30,570 bases of DNA, taken from NCBI GenBank assembly GCA_002391195.1, contig DGRZ01000051.1:26541-57110 (forward strand), in the 5' to 3' direction. This document shows, in pieces, positions 23,132-30,345 of the stretch. The notes under the pieces were generated by a model, which saw only the letters and a program-made list of their open reading frames with translations, was not told where the DNA came from and searched no databases. The translations under genes were made by a program, and so were the position numbers. The DNA comes from Fibrobacter sp. UBA4375. GTDB taxonomy: Bacteria > Fibrobacterota > Fibrobacteria > Fibrobacterales > Fibrobacteraceae. Position 1 is the stretch's first letter. The number at the start of each line of letters is the position of its first letter.

Positions 23132-25481
23132 TTTGTTCCCCTTGAGATTCGTTATACAATGACCAATATAGATTAAAATTAGTTCCTTCGCCAAGCCTTG
23201 TCTGCACGGTTAGATAGGCATTTCCCTCTTTTAGCAGGCGAAGCGCCGAAGAAAGGCCCAGGCCCAGTCCCTCGCCAGGAGCCTTGGTGGTAAAGAAGGG
23301 CGAGAAAATTCGTTCTAGCGTGTTGGAATCCATGCCGGTACCCGTGTCCGCTATGGTGAACTTGGCGTAATTTCCGGGTGGGATAGGCGGGGCGTAGGGC
23401 GTAATCAGCTGATGGACCAAGGATTCTTTTTCTAGCCCGAAGGTCAGGGTTCCGCCCATCTCCTTCATGGCGAAGAGGGCGTTGTTGGAAAGGTTGCTGA
23501 TAATGCGGTCCAGGGCGGCGGGGATTCCCGAAATGCGGATGGACTTGTCCATCTTGCTGGAACTGATGGAAATGTTCGGCGGAAGGGTCAGGGAAAGCTT
23601 TTTCTTCACGTCGTCGATTATCATGTAAGGGGCGAAAATGATGACGTCGCCGGAGCTCTTGGCCTGGCCGCGTATGGTGTTCAGCAGTTCTTCTAGCGAG
23701 ACTTTCCCCCGCTGGGCGGCCTTGGTGGCTTCTGCCACGAAGTTTCCGGCGGTGAGCACTTTTTTCTTGATGCCGTCGTCTACTTCTTCGGACTGGATGG
23801 CGCCAAGCATTTCCGATGCCAGCTGGCAGAATCCGATTTGGGATCCCAGGATGTTGTTGTAGTCGTGGGCGAAGGCTCCGCAAAGGGTGCCCAGTTCTTC
23901 GAGCCTGGAATGGATGTTCTTTTGTTCCTGGAGAATGTTCCTTTCCCTTTCTACGCGCTTCTGGTCGGTCATGTCTATCTTGATACCGATGACCTTGTAG
24001 GGTGAATGCTTGGAAAGGATGGGGATAAACATGTTCTCGAAAATGGACACAAATTTTCCGGCGTTGATTTGCACGTTGGCTTCGTCTTCGGAAATTTCTT
24101 CGCCGTCCAGAAGTTCATAGCTGGTGTGGCTGTTGGGGTTGCCTTTTTCTCGGGCTTCCAGTTCGTAGCTTGAAATGCTTTCGGCGTTGTCTGTGGTATG
24201 GAACAGGTTGCCCCGCTTTTGCAAGTCCCGCTGGTTTTGCGCCATATAGACGCCGTGCTCGTTCTTGGCCCAGAATTGGAAGGGGAGCGCGTTGATGAGG
24301 GTGTTGAGGAACGATTCGTTTTCGTTGGATTTTTTCTGGGAACTGTCCAGACGGTCCTGGTAACGCAGCAAGTCCTGTTTGTATTCGGCGAACTGGGCGT
24401 TCAGGGATTCGATACGTTGCTTGTATAGCAGGGAGTTGCTCTGGTCACTGAGCAAAAGCACGTTGCTGAACGTGGTTAAGGACTTTTGAATACGGTAGAT
24501 GCTCACGTTGAAGGAGTGCTGCTCGTTCAAAATCTTGACATTGACATTACTCTTGCTGCCTTCGTGTTTGATATCCAGCCCGGGCAGCAGATCCTGGATT
24601 TTTTTCTTTTGCATGTCGGTTTCGGTCATGCGGAAAAGGGTTTCAGCCGCAGGGTTTGCCGTGATGATGTTCCCTTCGTTGTCAAAGGAAAAGTAACAGT
24701 CGCCCACGTCTTTCCTCAACTTGTCCAAGAACCAGGAGGCACTCTTGTTCCTGAAAGATATGGAGGTGTAGTACTGCCCGCAGATAATGGTAAGGAATAG
24801 GTACGAGAACTGGTACCACAGCATAAAGTGGCTAGTTTGTCCGCGCTGGATGATGGGAATAAAGAAGTCGAAGAGCAGGGGGATGATGACGAAGAAGGCG
24901 AGGGCGCCCGTCATGTAGATGCTGATTTGGCTTTGGGCCTGGTCGCTGGTGCGCAGGGCGTTCCGTAGCAGAACAAAGATGCTGCGGAGCAGTTCCGGGA
25001 AAACGAAGATGAAAAAGAAGATGCTGAAGAGAACGAAGTTCGGCCGGTGGGCGAATATTTGATGCCCGAACAGCGAAAAGTCGGTAATGAGGGTTGGGTG
25101 CAGGCACAGAATTGCTGTTGAAATGGCCACCAAAACGACACCGAAAATATTGAAAATGTTCCAGAGAAGATTGGATTTTGAATGGAGGTTCAATAGGGCC
25201 ACCTTGTAGATGGTATTGCCCGCCTGTATCCAGATCATGGCCTGTAGGCCGAATACGATTTGCCCGCCAAGACCGGGGTGGTTCCCGCTAAAGAACAGGG
25301 TGCCTACAAAGGCAAGTATGTTCCAGGCGATGATGGTGATTACCAGGTAGCGGACAGCAAAAGGGAGCGATGAAACTTTGATTTTTTGCCCCATCATGGT
25401 GGAATACGTGGCGGCAAGGATAATTGCGACCAGGGAGAGCACCAGGGTGATGGGCGACTGGACAAACAGGGTCTCGTTCAT
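23109..25481 (-). CDS. Membrane histidine kinase with seven-helix sensor and two PAS-like domains
   Basis: A 790-residue kinase. Seven or so hydrophobic helices fill residues 8-240. A PAS domain follows at about 258-345, a coiled coil at about 350-390, and a second PAS-like domain at about 390-508. The phosphorylation site is His539 (AFAHDYNNIL). The ATP-binding domain shows the N box (NLSNNALFAM, 663-672), G1 DTGTGM (712-717), an F-box-like FSPFFTTK and G2 GEGLGLGLS (736-744). There is no fused receiver. The sensor signal is unknown. The gene starts a three-gene minus-strand operon (kinase, CheY-like, NtrC-like), which resembles a phosphorelay ending at a sigma-54 promoter. Confidence 0.92.
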   Translation of the reverse strand: MNETLFVQSPITLVLSLVAIILAATYSTMMGQKIKVSSLPFAVRYLVITIIAWNILAFVGTLFFSGNHPGLGGQIVFGLQAMIWIQAGNTIYKVALLNLHSKSNLLWNIFNIFGVVLVAISTAILCLHPTLITDFSLFGHQIFAHRPNFVLFSIFFFIFVFPELLRSIFVLLRNALRTSDQAQSQISIYMTGALAFFVIIPLLFDFFIPIIQRGQTSHFMLWYQFSYLFLTIICGQYYTSISFRNKSASWFLDKLRKDVGDCYFSFDNEGNIITANPAAETLFRMTETDMQKKKIQDLLPGLDIKHEGSKSNVNVKILNEQHSFNVSIYRIQKSLTTFSNVLLLSDQSNSLLYKQRIESLNAQFAEYKQDLLRYQDRLDSSQKKSNENESFLNTLINALPFQFWAKNEHGVYMAQNQRDLQKRGNLFHTTDNAESISSYELEAREKGNPNSHTSYELLDGEEISEDEANVQINAGKFVSIFENMFIPILSKHSPYKVIGIKIDMTDQKRVERERNILQEQKNIHSRLEELGTLCGAFAHDYNNILGSQIGFCQLASEMLGAIQSEEVDDGIKKKVLTAGNFVAEATKAAQRGKVSLEELLNTIRGQAKSSGDVIIFAPYMIIDDVKKKLSLTLPPNISISSSKMDKSIRISGIPAALDRIISNLSNNALFAMKEMGGTLTFGLEKESLVHQLITPYAPPIPPGNYAKFTIADTGTGMDSNTLERIFSPFFTTKAPGEGLGLGLSSALRLLKEGNAYLTVQTRLGEGTNFNLYWSLYNESQGEQNVHSTDY

Positions 25482-25546
25482 AGCTATTGTAAATATAACT
25501 TCATTTTAAAAAATGTGACGAAAATTGCAATGTGATTTCTGTTACA

Positions 25547-25574
25547 TTGAAAAATGGAATATTCTTTCTAAAAT
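25547..25574 (+). promoter_or_regulatory. Sigma-70-type promoter before a small ORF
   Basis: TTGAAA (25547-25552) and TAAAAT (25569-25574) each match the consensus at five of six positions, with a 16-base spacer. The predicted start of transcription falls on or next to the ATG at 25581. Confidence 0.5.
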
Positions 25575-25580
25575 TGACGT

Positions 25581-25697
25581 ATGATGGAATTGCGGAAAAT
25601 GGGACCTGATTTTGTGAAAAACCTCGCCACTAATGCTTTTTTTGCAAATTTTATGGTGGCCTTTACGGGCTTGATGCTCTATTTGGTGGCATTTTAG
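25581..25697 (+). CDS. Candidate 38-residue single-span membrane peptide
   Basis: The ORF opens with two ATG codons, has a polar start (MMELRKMGPD) and a hydrophobic C-terminal half (FFANFMVAFTGLMLYLVAF) that would span a membrane once. An in-frame stop lies only one codon upstream of the ATG, so the start is fixed to 25581 or 25584 (or Met7). A promoter-like pair ends 6 bases before the ATG, which would make the message leaderless or nearly so. The stop codon overlaps a hairpin that can end transcription. It lies between the divergent kinase gene and the convergent radical SAM gene. I do not recognise it, and a chance ORF cannot be excluded. Confidence 0.42.
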   Translation: MMELRKMGPDFVKNLATNAFFANFMVAFTGLMLYLVAF

Positions 25698-25719
25698 GCG
25701 TTTTTTACTTAAAACGCCT
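25696..25719. terminator. Bidirectional hairpin between the small ORF and the radical SAM gene
   Basis: AGGCGTTTT (25696-25704) pairs perfectly with AAAACGCCT (25711-25719) around a 6-base loop. It overlaps the TAG of the small ORF and the last codons of the radical SAM gene. It could terminate both converging transcripts, although the T tracts are short. Confidence 0.6.
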
Positions 25720-26658
25720 GCAAAAGGAGCAGTTTTGACACAACGGGTGGCGCAGTTCGTGCTTTTGGAAGCCTTCTCGCAAATTTTGGGCGAGGGGGCT
25801 TTTTAGTATGTCGGTCAGGGACTGGTCCTGGATGTTTCCCAGGGTGATTTGCCCCTGATAATCCAGACAACAGGGCACTACCCGCCCGTCGTGGAGGATC
25901 CCTACATGGGTTTCTAACCCGTGGCAGGTTCCCTGTACACATCTCTCGTCTCTCGCCTCTCGTCTTTCGTCTAAACTAGGCCATTCAAAGCGGGAATCCT
26001 GATGCAGGTAGAGCCTGCCCTGGACGGGAAAGCTCTTGTGTCGGCTGCAGAAATGTTCCGGGTCTAGAACGTCTTTGCCGTCGAGGCCGAAGGTCTGTGC
26101 GACTCGGGCAAGCAGCAGGCGGTTCCAGCTTTGCTGGCGATCTGCGTCGGGAAAGTCTCCCGCGTTCCAAAGCCTTAGATTGAGGTACAGGTCGGGGCGC
26201 TCTGCAAGGGCCATCCGGCAAAAGTCCAGCACGTCTTGAAGGTAGGGCTGAGCCTGGTCTGGCCCGAGTTCCCCGTAGGCGTGGGTGGAAAAGTTCACCT
26301 GCCGGAGTGCCCCGCTTTGCAGCAGGTGCTTGCCCACCCGGGCGATTGTGGAGCCGTTGGTGGTCAGGTTCAGTTTCAGCGGCGTGGACTCTAACGCCTT
26401 CAGGTAATGTACGAATCCGGGGTGGAGCGTGGGCTCTCCCAAAATATGGAAATAGACGTTTTCGGCATGGAGGGCCGCCTGCTGGAGGCACCGTTCGAAA
26501 AGGGCGGAATCCATGAAGGTGCGGTGGGCGCCAGAACCTGTTGGTGCGCTTTTTGCGACAGTTTTGTCACACGACGAATGAGCCGCTTTTCCGCAGGGGC
26601 AAAAACTGCAGTTCAGGTTGCAGGCGTCGGTAATCTCGATGTAGATGGAATTGAGCAA
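25705..26658 (-). CDS. Radical SAM/SPASM-domain enzyme with a heptamer repeat in its coding region
   Basis: A 317-residue protein. The radical SAM motif is Cys13, Cys17 and Cys20 (CNLNCSFC), followed by GEPTLHP (74-80). The C-terminal SPASM-like region holds further Cys residues (VPCCLDYQGQITLGNI, and two more pairs in CQNCSFC), which would bind extra iron-sulfur clusters. Such enzymes often modify peptides or proteins, but no peptide substrate gene is obvious nearby. Residues about 228-240 (SLDERREARDERC) are encoded by a heptamer array between the two domains. The start is a TTG 19 bases after tgt, which it follows on the same strand. That start keeps the usual distance to the Cys motif. 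Confidence 0.82.
   Translation of the reverse strand: MLNSIYIEITDACNLNCSFCPCGKAAHSSCDKTVAKSAPTGSGAHRTFMDSALFERCLQQAALHAENVYFHILGEPTLHPGFVHYLKALESTPLKLNLTTNGSTIARVGKHLLQSGALRQVNFSTHAYGELGPDQAQPYLQDVLDFCRMALAERPDLYLNLRLWNAGDFPDADRQQSWNRLLLARVAQTFGLDGKDVLDPEHFCSRHKSFPVQGRLYLHQDSRFEWPSLDERREARDERCVQGTCHGLETHVGILHDGRVVPCCLDYQGQITLGNIQDQSLTDILKSPLAQNLREGFQKHELRHPLCQNCSFCRRFK
25942..25977. repeat. Heptamer array inside the radical SAM gene
   Basis: On the plus strand the units are CTCTCGT, CTCTCGC, CTCTCGT, CTTTCGT, CTAAAC. The array is about 35 bases, not a multiple of 3, and is read through as charged residues. It nearly matches the array just before the aldolase start (19314-19346), including its TTCGTCTAAA end. 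Confidence 0.88.
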
Positions 26659-26677
26659 GACTGGGCCTGGCTGGTGG

Positions 26678-27814
26678 TTACTGCAAGTCCCGCTGCAGAA
26701 TCTCGCACTGTTCCTTTTTCCACTCCTCGAAGGTGTCGTCGGCGATGTGCTGCTTGGCCTCCCGCATCAGGTGCAGGTAAAAATGCAGGTTGTGGATGCT
26801 GGCCAGCGTAAAGCCCAGAGATTCCCCGGCGTGGTGCAGGTGGCGCAGGTACGCCCGGCTGAAGTTCCGGCAGCAGTAGCAGTCGCAGTTGGGGTCCACA
26901 GGCTTGTCGAATTCTTCAGCATGGCGGGCTGCCTTGTAGCGCAACACGCCCTCGCTGGTAAACAGCATACCGTTGCGGGCGTTCCTTGTGGGCATTACGC
27001 AGTCGCACATGTCCACACCCCGCTCGATGAGTTCCAGCAGGTTCCAGGGCGTGCCCACGCCCATCACGTAGCGGGCATGGTCCTGGGGCAAAATGTCGGT
27101 GCAAAAATCCGCAATCTCGTACATGGTCTCGGTGGGCTCGCCTACGGAGAGGCCTCCCATGGCAAATCCGTCGGGGCCCAGTTCCGCGATGCGTTCGATG
27201 GCCTGCTGCCTCAGATTCTTGTGCATGCCACCTTGGATAATTCCGAAGAACTGCTGGTCGTAGCCGTGGATGGGCGGGTGTTCCTTGAGCCATTGCATGG
27301 CTTCGGCGGTCCACTTGAGGGTGTAATTCAGGCTGTGTTCCGCCTCCTTCGCGGTGCTGGGGAAGGGGGTGCACTCGTCCAGGGCCATGATGATGTCGGC
27401 GCCGATTTCGCGCTGGGCGTTCATGACGCTTGCGGGGCTAAAGAAGTGTTTCGAACCGTCCAGAATGCTCCGGAACTCCACACCCTCGGGGGTAATCTTG
27501 CGCAAATCCTTCAGGCTCCATACTTGGAATCCGCCGCTGTCGGTTAGCACCGGGCCGTCCCAGGCCATGAACTTGTGAATGCCCCCCGCCTTGGCAATGC
27601 GTGGCGTGGTGGGGCGCAGGTACAGGTGGTAGGTGTTCGCAAGTATTATTTCCGCCTTGATGTCCTTCAGCTGGGCAGGGGTTACCGCCTTGACGGTGGC
27701 TTCGGTACCTACCGGCATAAAAATCGGCGTGGTTACGTCGCCGTGGTCGGTATGGACCACGCCCAGGCGGGCCTTGGATTTCTTGGATGTCTTTAGCAGT
27801 TCAAAACGGTTCAT
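26678..27814 (-). CDS. tgt: Queuine tRNA-ribosyltransferase (tRNA-guanine transglycosylase)
   Basis: A 378-residue enzyme, normal length for bacterial Tgt, which swaps guanine-34 for preQ1 in tRNAs with GUN anticodons. The active-site Asp92 (TDSGGFQ) and the nucleophile Asp271 (CDCVMPTRNARNG) are present. The zinc site is Cys310, Cys312, Cys315 and His341. GIIQGG and MGVGTP are also typical. The radical SAM gene follows after 19 bases. The ATG has no Shine-Dalgarno; directly upstream lies a long heptamer array, so its leader would be read through the repeats. Confidence 0.95.
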   Translation of the reverse strand: MNRFELLKTSKKSKARLGVVHTDHGDVTTPIFMPVGTEATVKAVTPAQLKDIKAEIILANTYHLYLRPTTPRIAKAGGIHKFMAWDGPVLTDSGGFQVWSLKDLRKITPEGVEFRSILDGSKHFFSPASVMNAQREIGADIIMALDECTPFPSTAKEAEHSLNYTLKWTAEAMQWLKEHPPIHGYDQQFFGIIQGGMHKNLRQQAIERIAELGPDGFAMGGLSVGEPTETMYEIADFCTDILPQDHARYVMGVGTPWNLLELIERGVDMCDCVMPTRNARNGMLFTSEGVLRYKAARHAEEFDKPVDPNCDCYCCRNFSRAYLRHLHHAGESLGFTLASIHNLHFYLHLMREAKQHIADDTFEEWKKEQCEILQRDLQ

Positions 27815-27817
27815 GGA

Positions 27818-27936
27818 ATAGGGGATAGGATTTAGGATCTAGGGGCTAGGATTTAGGATCTAGGATTTAGGGGCTAGGATCTAGGATTTAGAGGATAGGT
27901 ACTAGGGTTAGGTAATAGGTGTTAGGTATTAGGGCC
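27818..27936. repeat. Longest heptamer array (about 17 units) upstream of tgt
   Basis: About 17 units of the form GGNNNTA follow one another, such as GGATTTA, GGATCTA, GGGGCTA, GGTACTA, GGTAATA and GGTGTTA, with one 6-base unit. It starts 4 bases upstream of the tgt start codon and ends at GGGCCGC. Degeneracy increases towards the far end. Confidence 0.92.
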
Positions 27937-27985
27937 GCTGGGGACAAGAAACGTCATCCTGAGGAGTGTAGCGACGAAGGATCCA
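27937..27985. repeat. REP-like GTCATCCT element after the heptamer array
   Basis: GCTGGGGACAAGAAACGTC leads into ATCCT (27956-27960), with its complement AGGAT at 27978-27982. A related element with a perfect 8-bp stem follows the array at 17338-17402. Repeats with GTCATCCT...AGGATC are known from many bacterial genomes. The stretch to 28028 holds nothing else I can name. Confidence 0.65.
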
Positions 27986-28027
27986 GTCCAAATGAATAGT
28001 AAAAGGTGGTTGATGTTCGTTCAAAAA

Positions 28028-28062
28028 ATAGAAAAAAGAAAACCCGGCGGTTAAGCCGGGTC
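28028..28062 (-). terminator. Terminator of tRNA-Leu
   Basis: On the minus strand ACCCGGC (28055-28061) pairs with GCCGGGT (28042-28048) around a 6-base loop, followed by TTTTCTTTTTT. It lies 6 bases after the tRNA 3' end. Confidence 0.88.
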
Positions 28063-28067
28063 TCTTC

Positions 28068-28151
28068 TGCGGTCGGACAGACTTGAACTGTCATGAGATT
28101 GCTCCCACTAGCACCTCAAGCTAGCGTGTCTACCAATTCCACCACGACCGC
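28068..28151 (-). tRNA. tRNA-Leu, anticodon GAG
   Basis: The 84-base sequence folds as a class II tRNA. The acceptor arms GCGGTCG (28151-28145) and CGACCGC (28075-28069) pair, and the discriminator is A. The anticodon arm is CTAGC, loop TTGAGGT, GCTAG, which gives GAG. A long variable arm (GGGAGCAATCTC) and GTTCAAGTC in the T arm fit leucine. The CCA end is not encoded. It reads CUC and CUU codons. Confidence 0.95.
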
Positions 28152-28167
28152 GTGGTCCTTAATGGAA

Positions 28168-28340
28168 CGGGTCAAATTTAGATTAAAGTGACCCGCTTGT
28201 AAAGGGGGAGGGCGTAAAAATTGAAAATTTTTACGCAGTTACTGGGGCCGCTACGCGGCAGTTACGAGTTCTGAGTTACTAGTGTTGCGGTTTTCAAGAA
28301 GTTTCTTGATATAAGACAATCTAGTAACTAAGACTACGGC
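28168..28340. other. Cluster of palindromes between murD and tRNA-Leu
   Basis: No gene is visible. Four inverted repeats follow each other: CGGGTCA (28168-28174) with TGACCCG (28189-28195); GCGTAAAAATT (28212-28222) with AATTTTTACGC (28226-28236), perfect 11 bp; GCCGC-TAC-GCGGC (28247-28259); and AGTTACTAG (28274-28282) with CTAGTAACT (28321-28329) enclosing TCAAGAA-GT-TTCTTGA (28294-28309). Heptamer-like units CAGTTAC, GAGTTCT, GAGTTAC lie at 28260-28280. The murD transcript must end here, but no hairpin has a good T tract on the minus strand. Confidence 0.75.
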
Positions 28341-29720
28341 TTAGCCATAGTTTTCCACCAGCTTGTCGAAGGCCTTTCCCCGTTCCTTGTAGTTCTTGAA
28401 CAGGCCGAAACTGGCGCAGGCGGGGCTCATGATGACGATGCCGCCCTTGCCGATGGACAGGCTGTCCTGGAACGCCTCTTCCAGGGTGGGGAAGATGGCG
28501 GCCTGAATGCCGCTCCCGTTTTCGCCAGCCGTTTCAAGGCCGGCCTGCGACAGGGATTCCAGCATGCGTTCGGCGGTGGCTCCGATGAGGGCGATGCGCC
28601 TTAGGTTCGGGCGCTCTTTTACGAGGATGTTCGAAAGTTCGGTAAAGTCTGCGTTCTTTTCGGAGCCGCCGAGGATCAGCGCGAAAGGGCGGTCCATGCT
28701 GGCGGTGGCGGCGATGGTTGCGTCAGGGCGGGTGGCGTAGCTGTCGTTGAAGAACTCGATGCCCATCTTTTCGCCTTTGAATTCCATGCGGAAGGGGAGG
28801 GTCTCGTAGGTCTTGAGGGCCTCGAGGGCGTCCGCCACCCGGACTCCCAGGGCCTTACAGGCAAGCGTCGCCGCCGCCATGTTCTCTAGCTGGTAGATTC
28901 CCCGCACCTTGCAGTCGGAGAGGAACAGTTTTTCGCCGTCGATAGTCAGGGTGGCGCCTTCGATGACGGCGTCGCCTTGGCCTGCACTCGGGCCGTCGGC
29001 CAGGGCGACGGCGTACTTTGTTCTGGCCGGGCTTTCAGAAGCGATTTTGGCGGTGGGGGCTGCGTCCTTCAGGTACACGCAGGCCCCGTCCCGCTTTTGC
29101 CAGCGGACCAGGTTCGCCTTGGCGTCGCGGTATTCCTCTACGGTCTTGTGCCAGTCCAGGTGTTCGGTCGAGACCCGGAGCACTACGGCTACGTCCGGCG
29201 AAACGGACAGGGTCATGAGCTGGAAACTGGAAAGTTCCAGAATGCTCACCCGGTCGGCGGTTTCTGTTTCCAGAAGGTCCAGGGCGGGTACGCCGAAGTT
29301 TCCGCCAATCTCGTTGTTCACACCGCACTTGGTCAGGATGTGGCTGATCATGCTTACGGTAGAGCCCTTGCCGAGGGTCCCGGTGACGCCTACCGTCTTC
29401 TTGGACTTAGTTTGTTCTAAAAACAGCTGGATCTGGCTGGTCATGAGACCGCCGTTCATCTGGAACTTGAACAACTCCGGGCTCATGGGGTAAACCCCTG
29501 CGGAGCGCACCACGGTCACGCAGTCCTTGAGCCCGTCCAGGTAGCCCTCTCCGCTGAAGGTTTTGACGTTCACTCCGGCGGGCACATCCGGCAATGTTAC
29601 CGGGTTCTTGTCCATGACCACGATGTCCTTGATGCCCATGCGGACCAGGTAGTTGAAGGTGCTCTGGCCTTCGACGCCAAAACCGAGAATGCCAACGGGA
29701 GCGACCAATGTATTCTGCAT
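28341..29720 (-). CDS. murD: MurD-type UDP-N-acetylmuramoyl-L-alanine glutamate ligase with altered active-site residues
   Basis: A 459-residue Mur ligase, normal length for MurD, which adds glutamate to UDP-MurNAc-L-Ala in the cytoplasm. The N-terminal GILGFGVEGQST is MurD-like. The ATP loop reads GTLGKGST (114-121), closer to the FolC form than to the usual GTNGKST. The carbamylated Lys equivalent is Lys201 (YRDAK), and GGSEKNADF (351-359) is present. Two usually conserved residues differ: NDSYAT (325-330) has Tyr for the Lys of NDSKAT, and LPFRMEF has Phe for the usual His. It could be a MurD variant with other substrate stereochemistry. The start has GAGG before the ATG. No other mur gene is adjacent, unlike the usual dcw cluster. 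Confidence 0.85.
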   Translation of the reverse strand: MQNTLVAPVGILGFGVEGQSTFNYLVRMGIKDIVVMDKNPVTLPDVPAGVNVKTFSGEGYLDGLKDCVTVVRSAGVYPMSPELFKFQMNGGLMTSQIQLFLEQTKSKKTVGVTGTLGKGSTVSMISHILTKCGVNNEIGGNFGVPALDLLETETADRVSILELSSFQLMTLSVSPDVAVVLRVSTEHLDWHKTVEEYRDAKANLVRWQKRDGACVYLKDAAPTAKIASESPARTKYAVALADGPSAGQGDAVIEGATLTIDGEKLFLSDCKVRGIYQLENMAAATLACKALGVRVADALEALKTYETLPFRMEFKGEKMGIEFFNDSYATRPDATIAATASMDRPFALILGGSEKNADFTELSNILVKERPNLRRIALIGATAERMLESLSQAGLETAGENGSGIQAAIFPTLEEAFQDSLSIGKGGIVIMSPACASFGLFKNYKERGKAFDKLVENYG

Positions 29721-29737
29721 ATCAAAACCTCGATAGA

Positions 29738-29772
29738 TAATTCAGAATTCGGAATCCGGAGTTCGGAATTAG
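29738..29772. repeat. Heptamer array upstream of murD
   Basis: Units AATTCAG, AATTCGG, AATCCGG, AGTTCGG and AATTAGA follow with period 7. They are the reverse-complement type of the batD-batE array. Confidence 0.82.
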
Positions 29773-29789
29773 AAAAAGAAGAACTATTG

Positions 29790-29827
29790 AAATAAAATTA
29801 AAAATCCACCCCGCAAGAGCAGGGCGG
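29790..29827 (-). terminator. Terminator of secG
   Basis: On the minus strand CCGCCCTGC (29827-29819) pairs with GCGGGGTGG (29814-29806) around TCTT, with two G-T pairs, and is followed by ATTTTTAATTTT. It separates secG from murD. Confidence 0.8.
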
Positions 29828-29871
29828 ACTTCCATAAGCGGTTGGACTGTCGGGATTGCTCCCGCAAACAC

Positions 29872-30300
29872 TTACTCTGCGGCGGGTGCAGCTGCAGGTG
29901 CAGCGGCAGGCGCTTCAGCCGGGGCGGCAGGAGCGGCGTCGGCAGCAGGAGCCTCGGCGGCAGGAGCCGCAAAGTCACCGGGCAGGGCCGGAATGGTGGG
30001 AGCCTGCTGGGCGGCGTTTTCGCGGGTTGCCTTCTGCATCGAAGATTCTTCCACAGCCTGGTCCTGCTTGGCAGTAATCAGGCCGAGGGCGAACACCACG
30101 ATAAAGAACAGCACGGCCACGCCGCGGGTGAGCTTCTGGATGAAGGTGGCAGCACCTGCAGTGGAGAATGCAGACTGAGAAGTCATTCCGCCGAGACCTG
30201 CAAGGCCTCCCATCTTGTCGTTCTGCACGAGCACGAGCAGCATGAGGAACAGGCAGAGGAACACGTGAAGGACGATACCAATCCAAAAGAGTGTTGTCAT
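29872..30300 (-). CDS. secG: SecG, preprotein translocase subunit, with a long Ala/Pro tail
   Basis: A 142-residue protein. Residues 1-80 are SecG: two membrane segments (about 3-24 and 58-77), the segment LLVLVQNDKMGGLAGLGG (21-38), and an SAFSTAGAATFIQKLTR block. SecG assists the SecYEG channel in moving proteins across the inner membrane. Residues about 105-142 form an Ala/Pro/Glu-rich tail that is not part of the core family. AAGG precedes the ATG by about 8 bases. It lies 45 bases after tpiA on the same strand, a pairing common in bacteria, so the two are probably co-transcribed. Confidence 0.92.
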   Translation of the reverse strand: MTTLFWIGIVLHVFLCLFLMLLVLVQNDKMGGLAGLGGMTSQSAFSTAGAATFIQKLTRGVAVLFFIVVFALGLITAKQDQAVEESSMQKATRENAAQQAPTIPALPGDFAAPAAEAPAADAAPAAPAEAPAAAPAAAPAAE

Positions 30301-30345
30301 AGTCTTTTACCTTAGTTTAAATGTTTGTGGCTTTGCCGCAGCGTC

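Noticed and set aside
23132..23194. N-terminal extension of the CheY-like protein
   Set aside because: It lies inside the kinase gene, lacks similarity to receivers, and the ATG at 23131 has a good ribosome-binding site.
27818..27936. CRISPR array
   Set aside because: The unit is only 7 bp with no unique spacers, and no cas genes are present.
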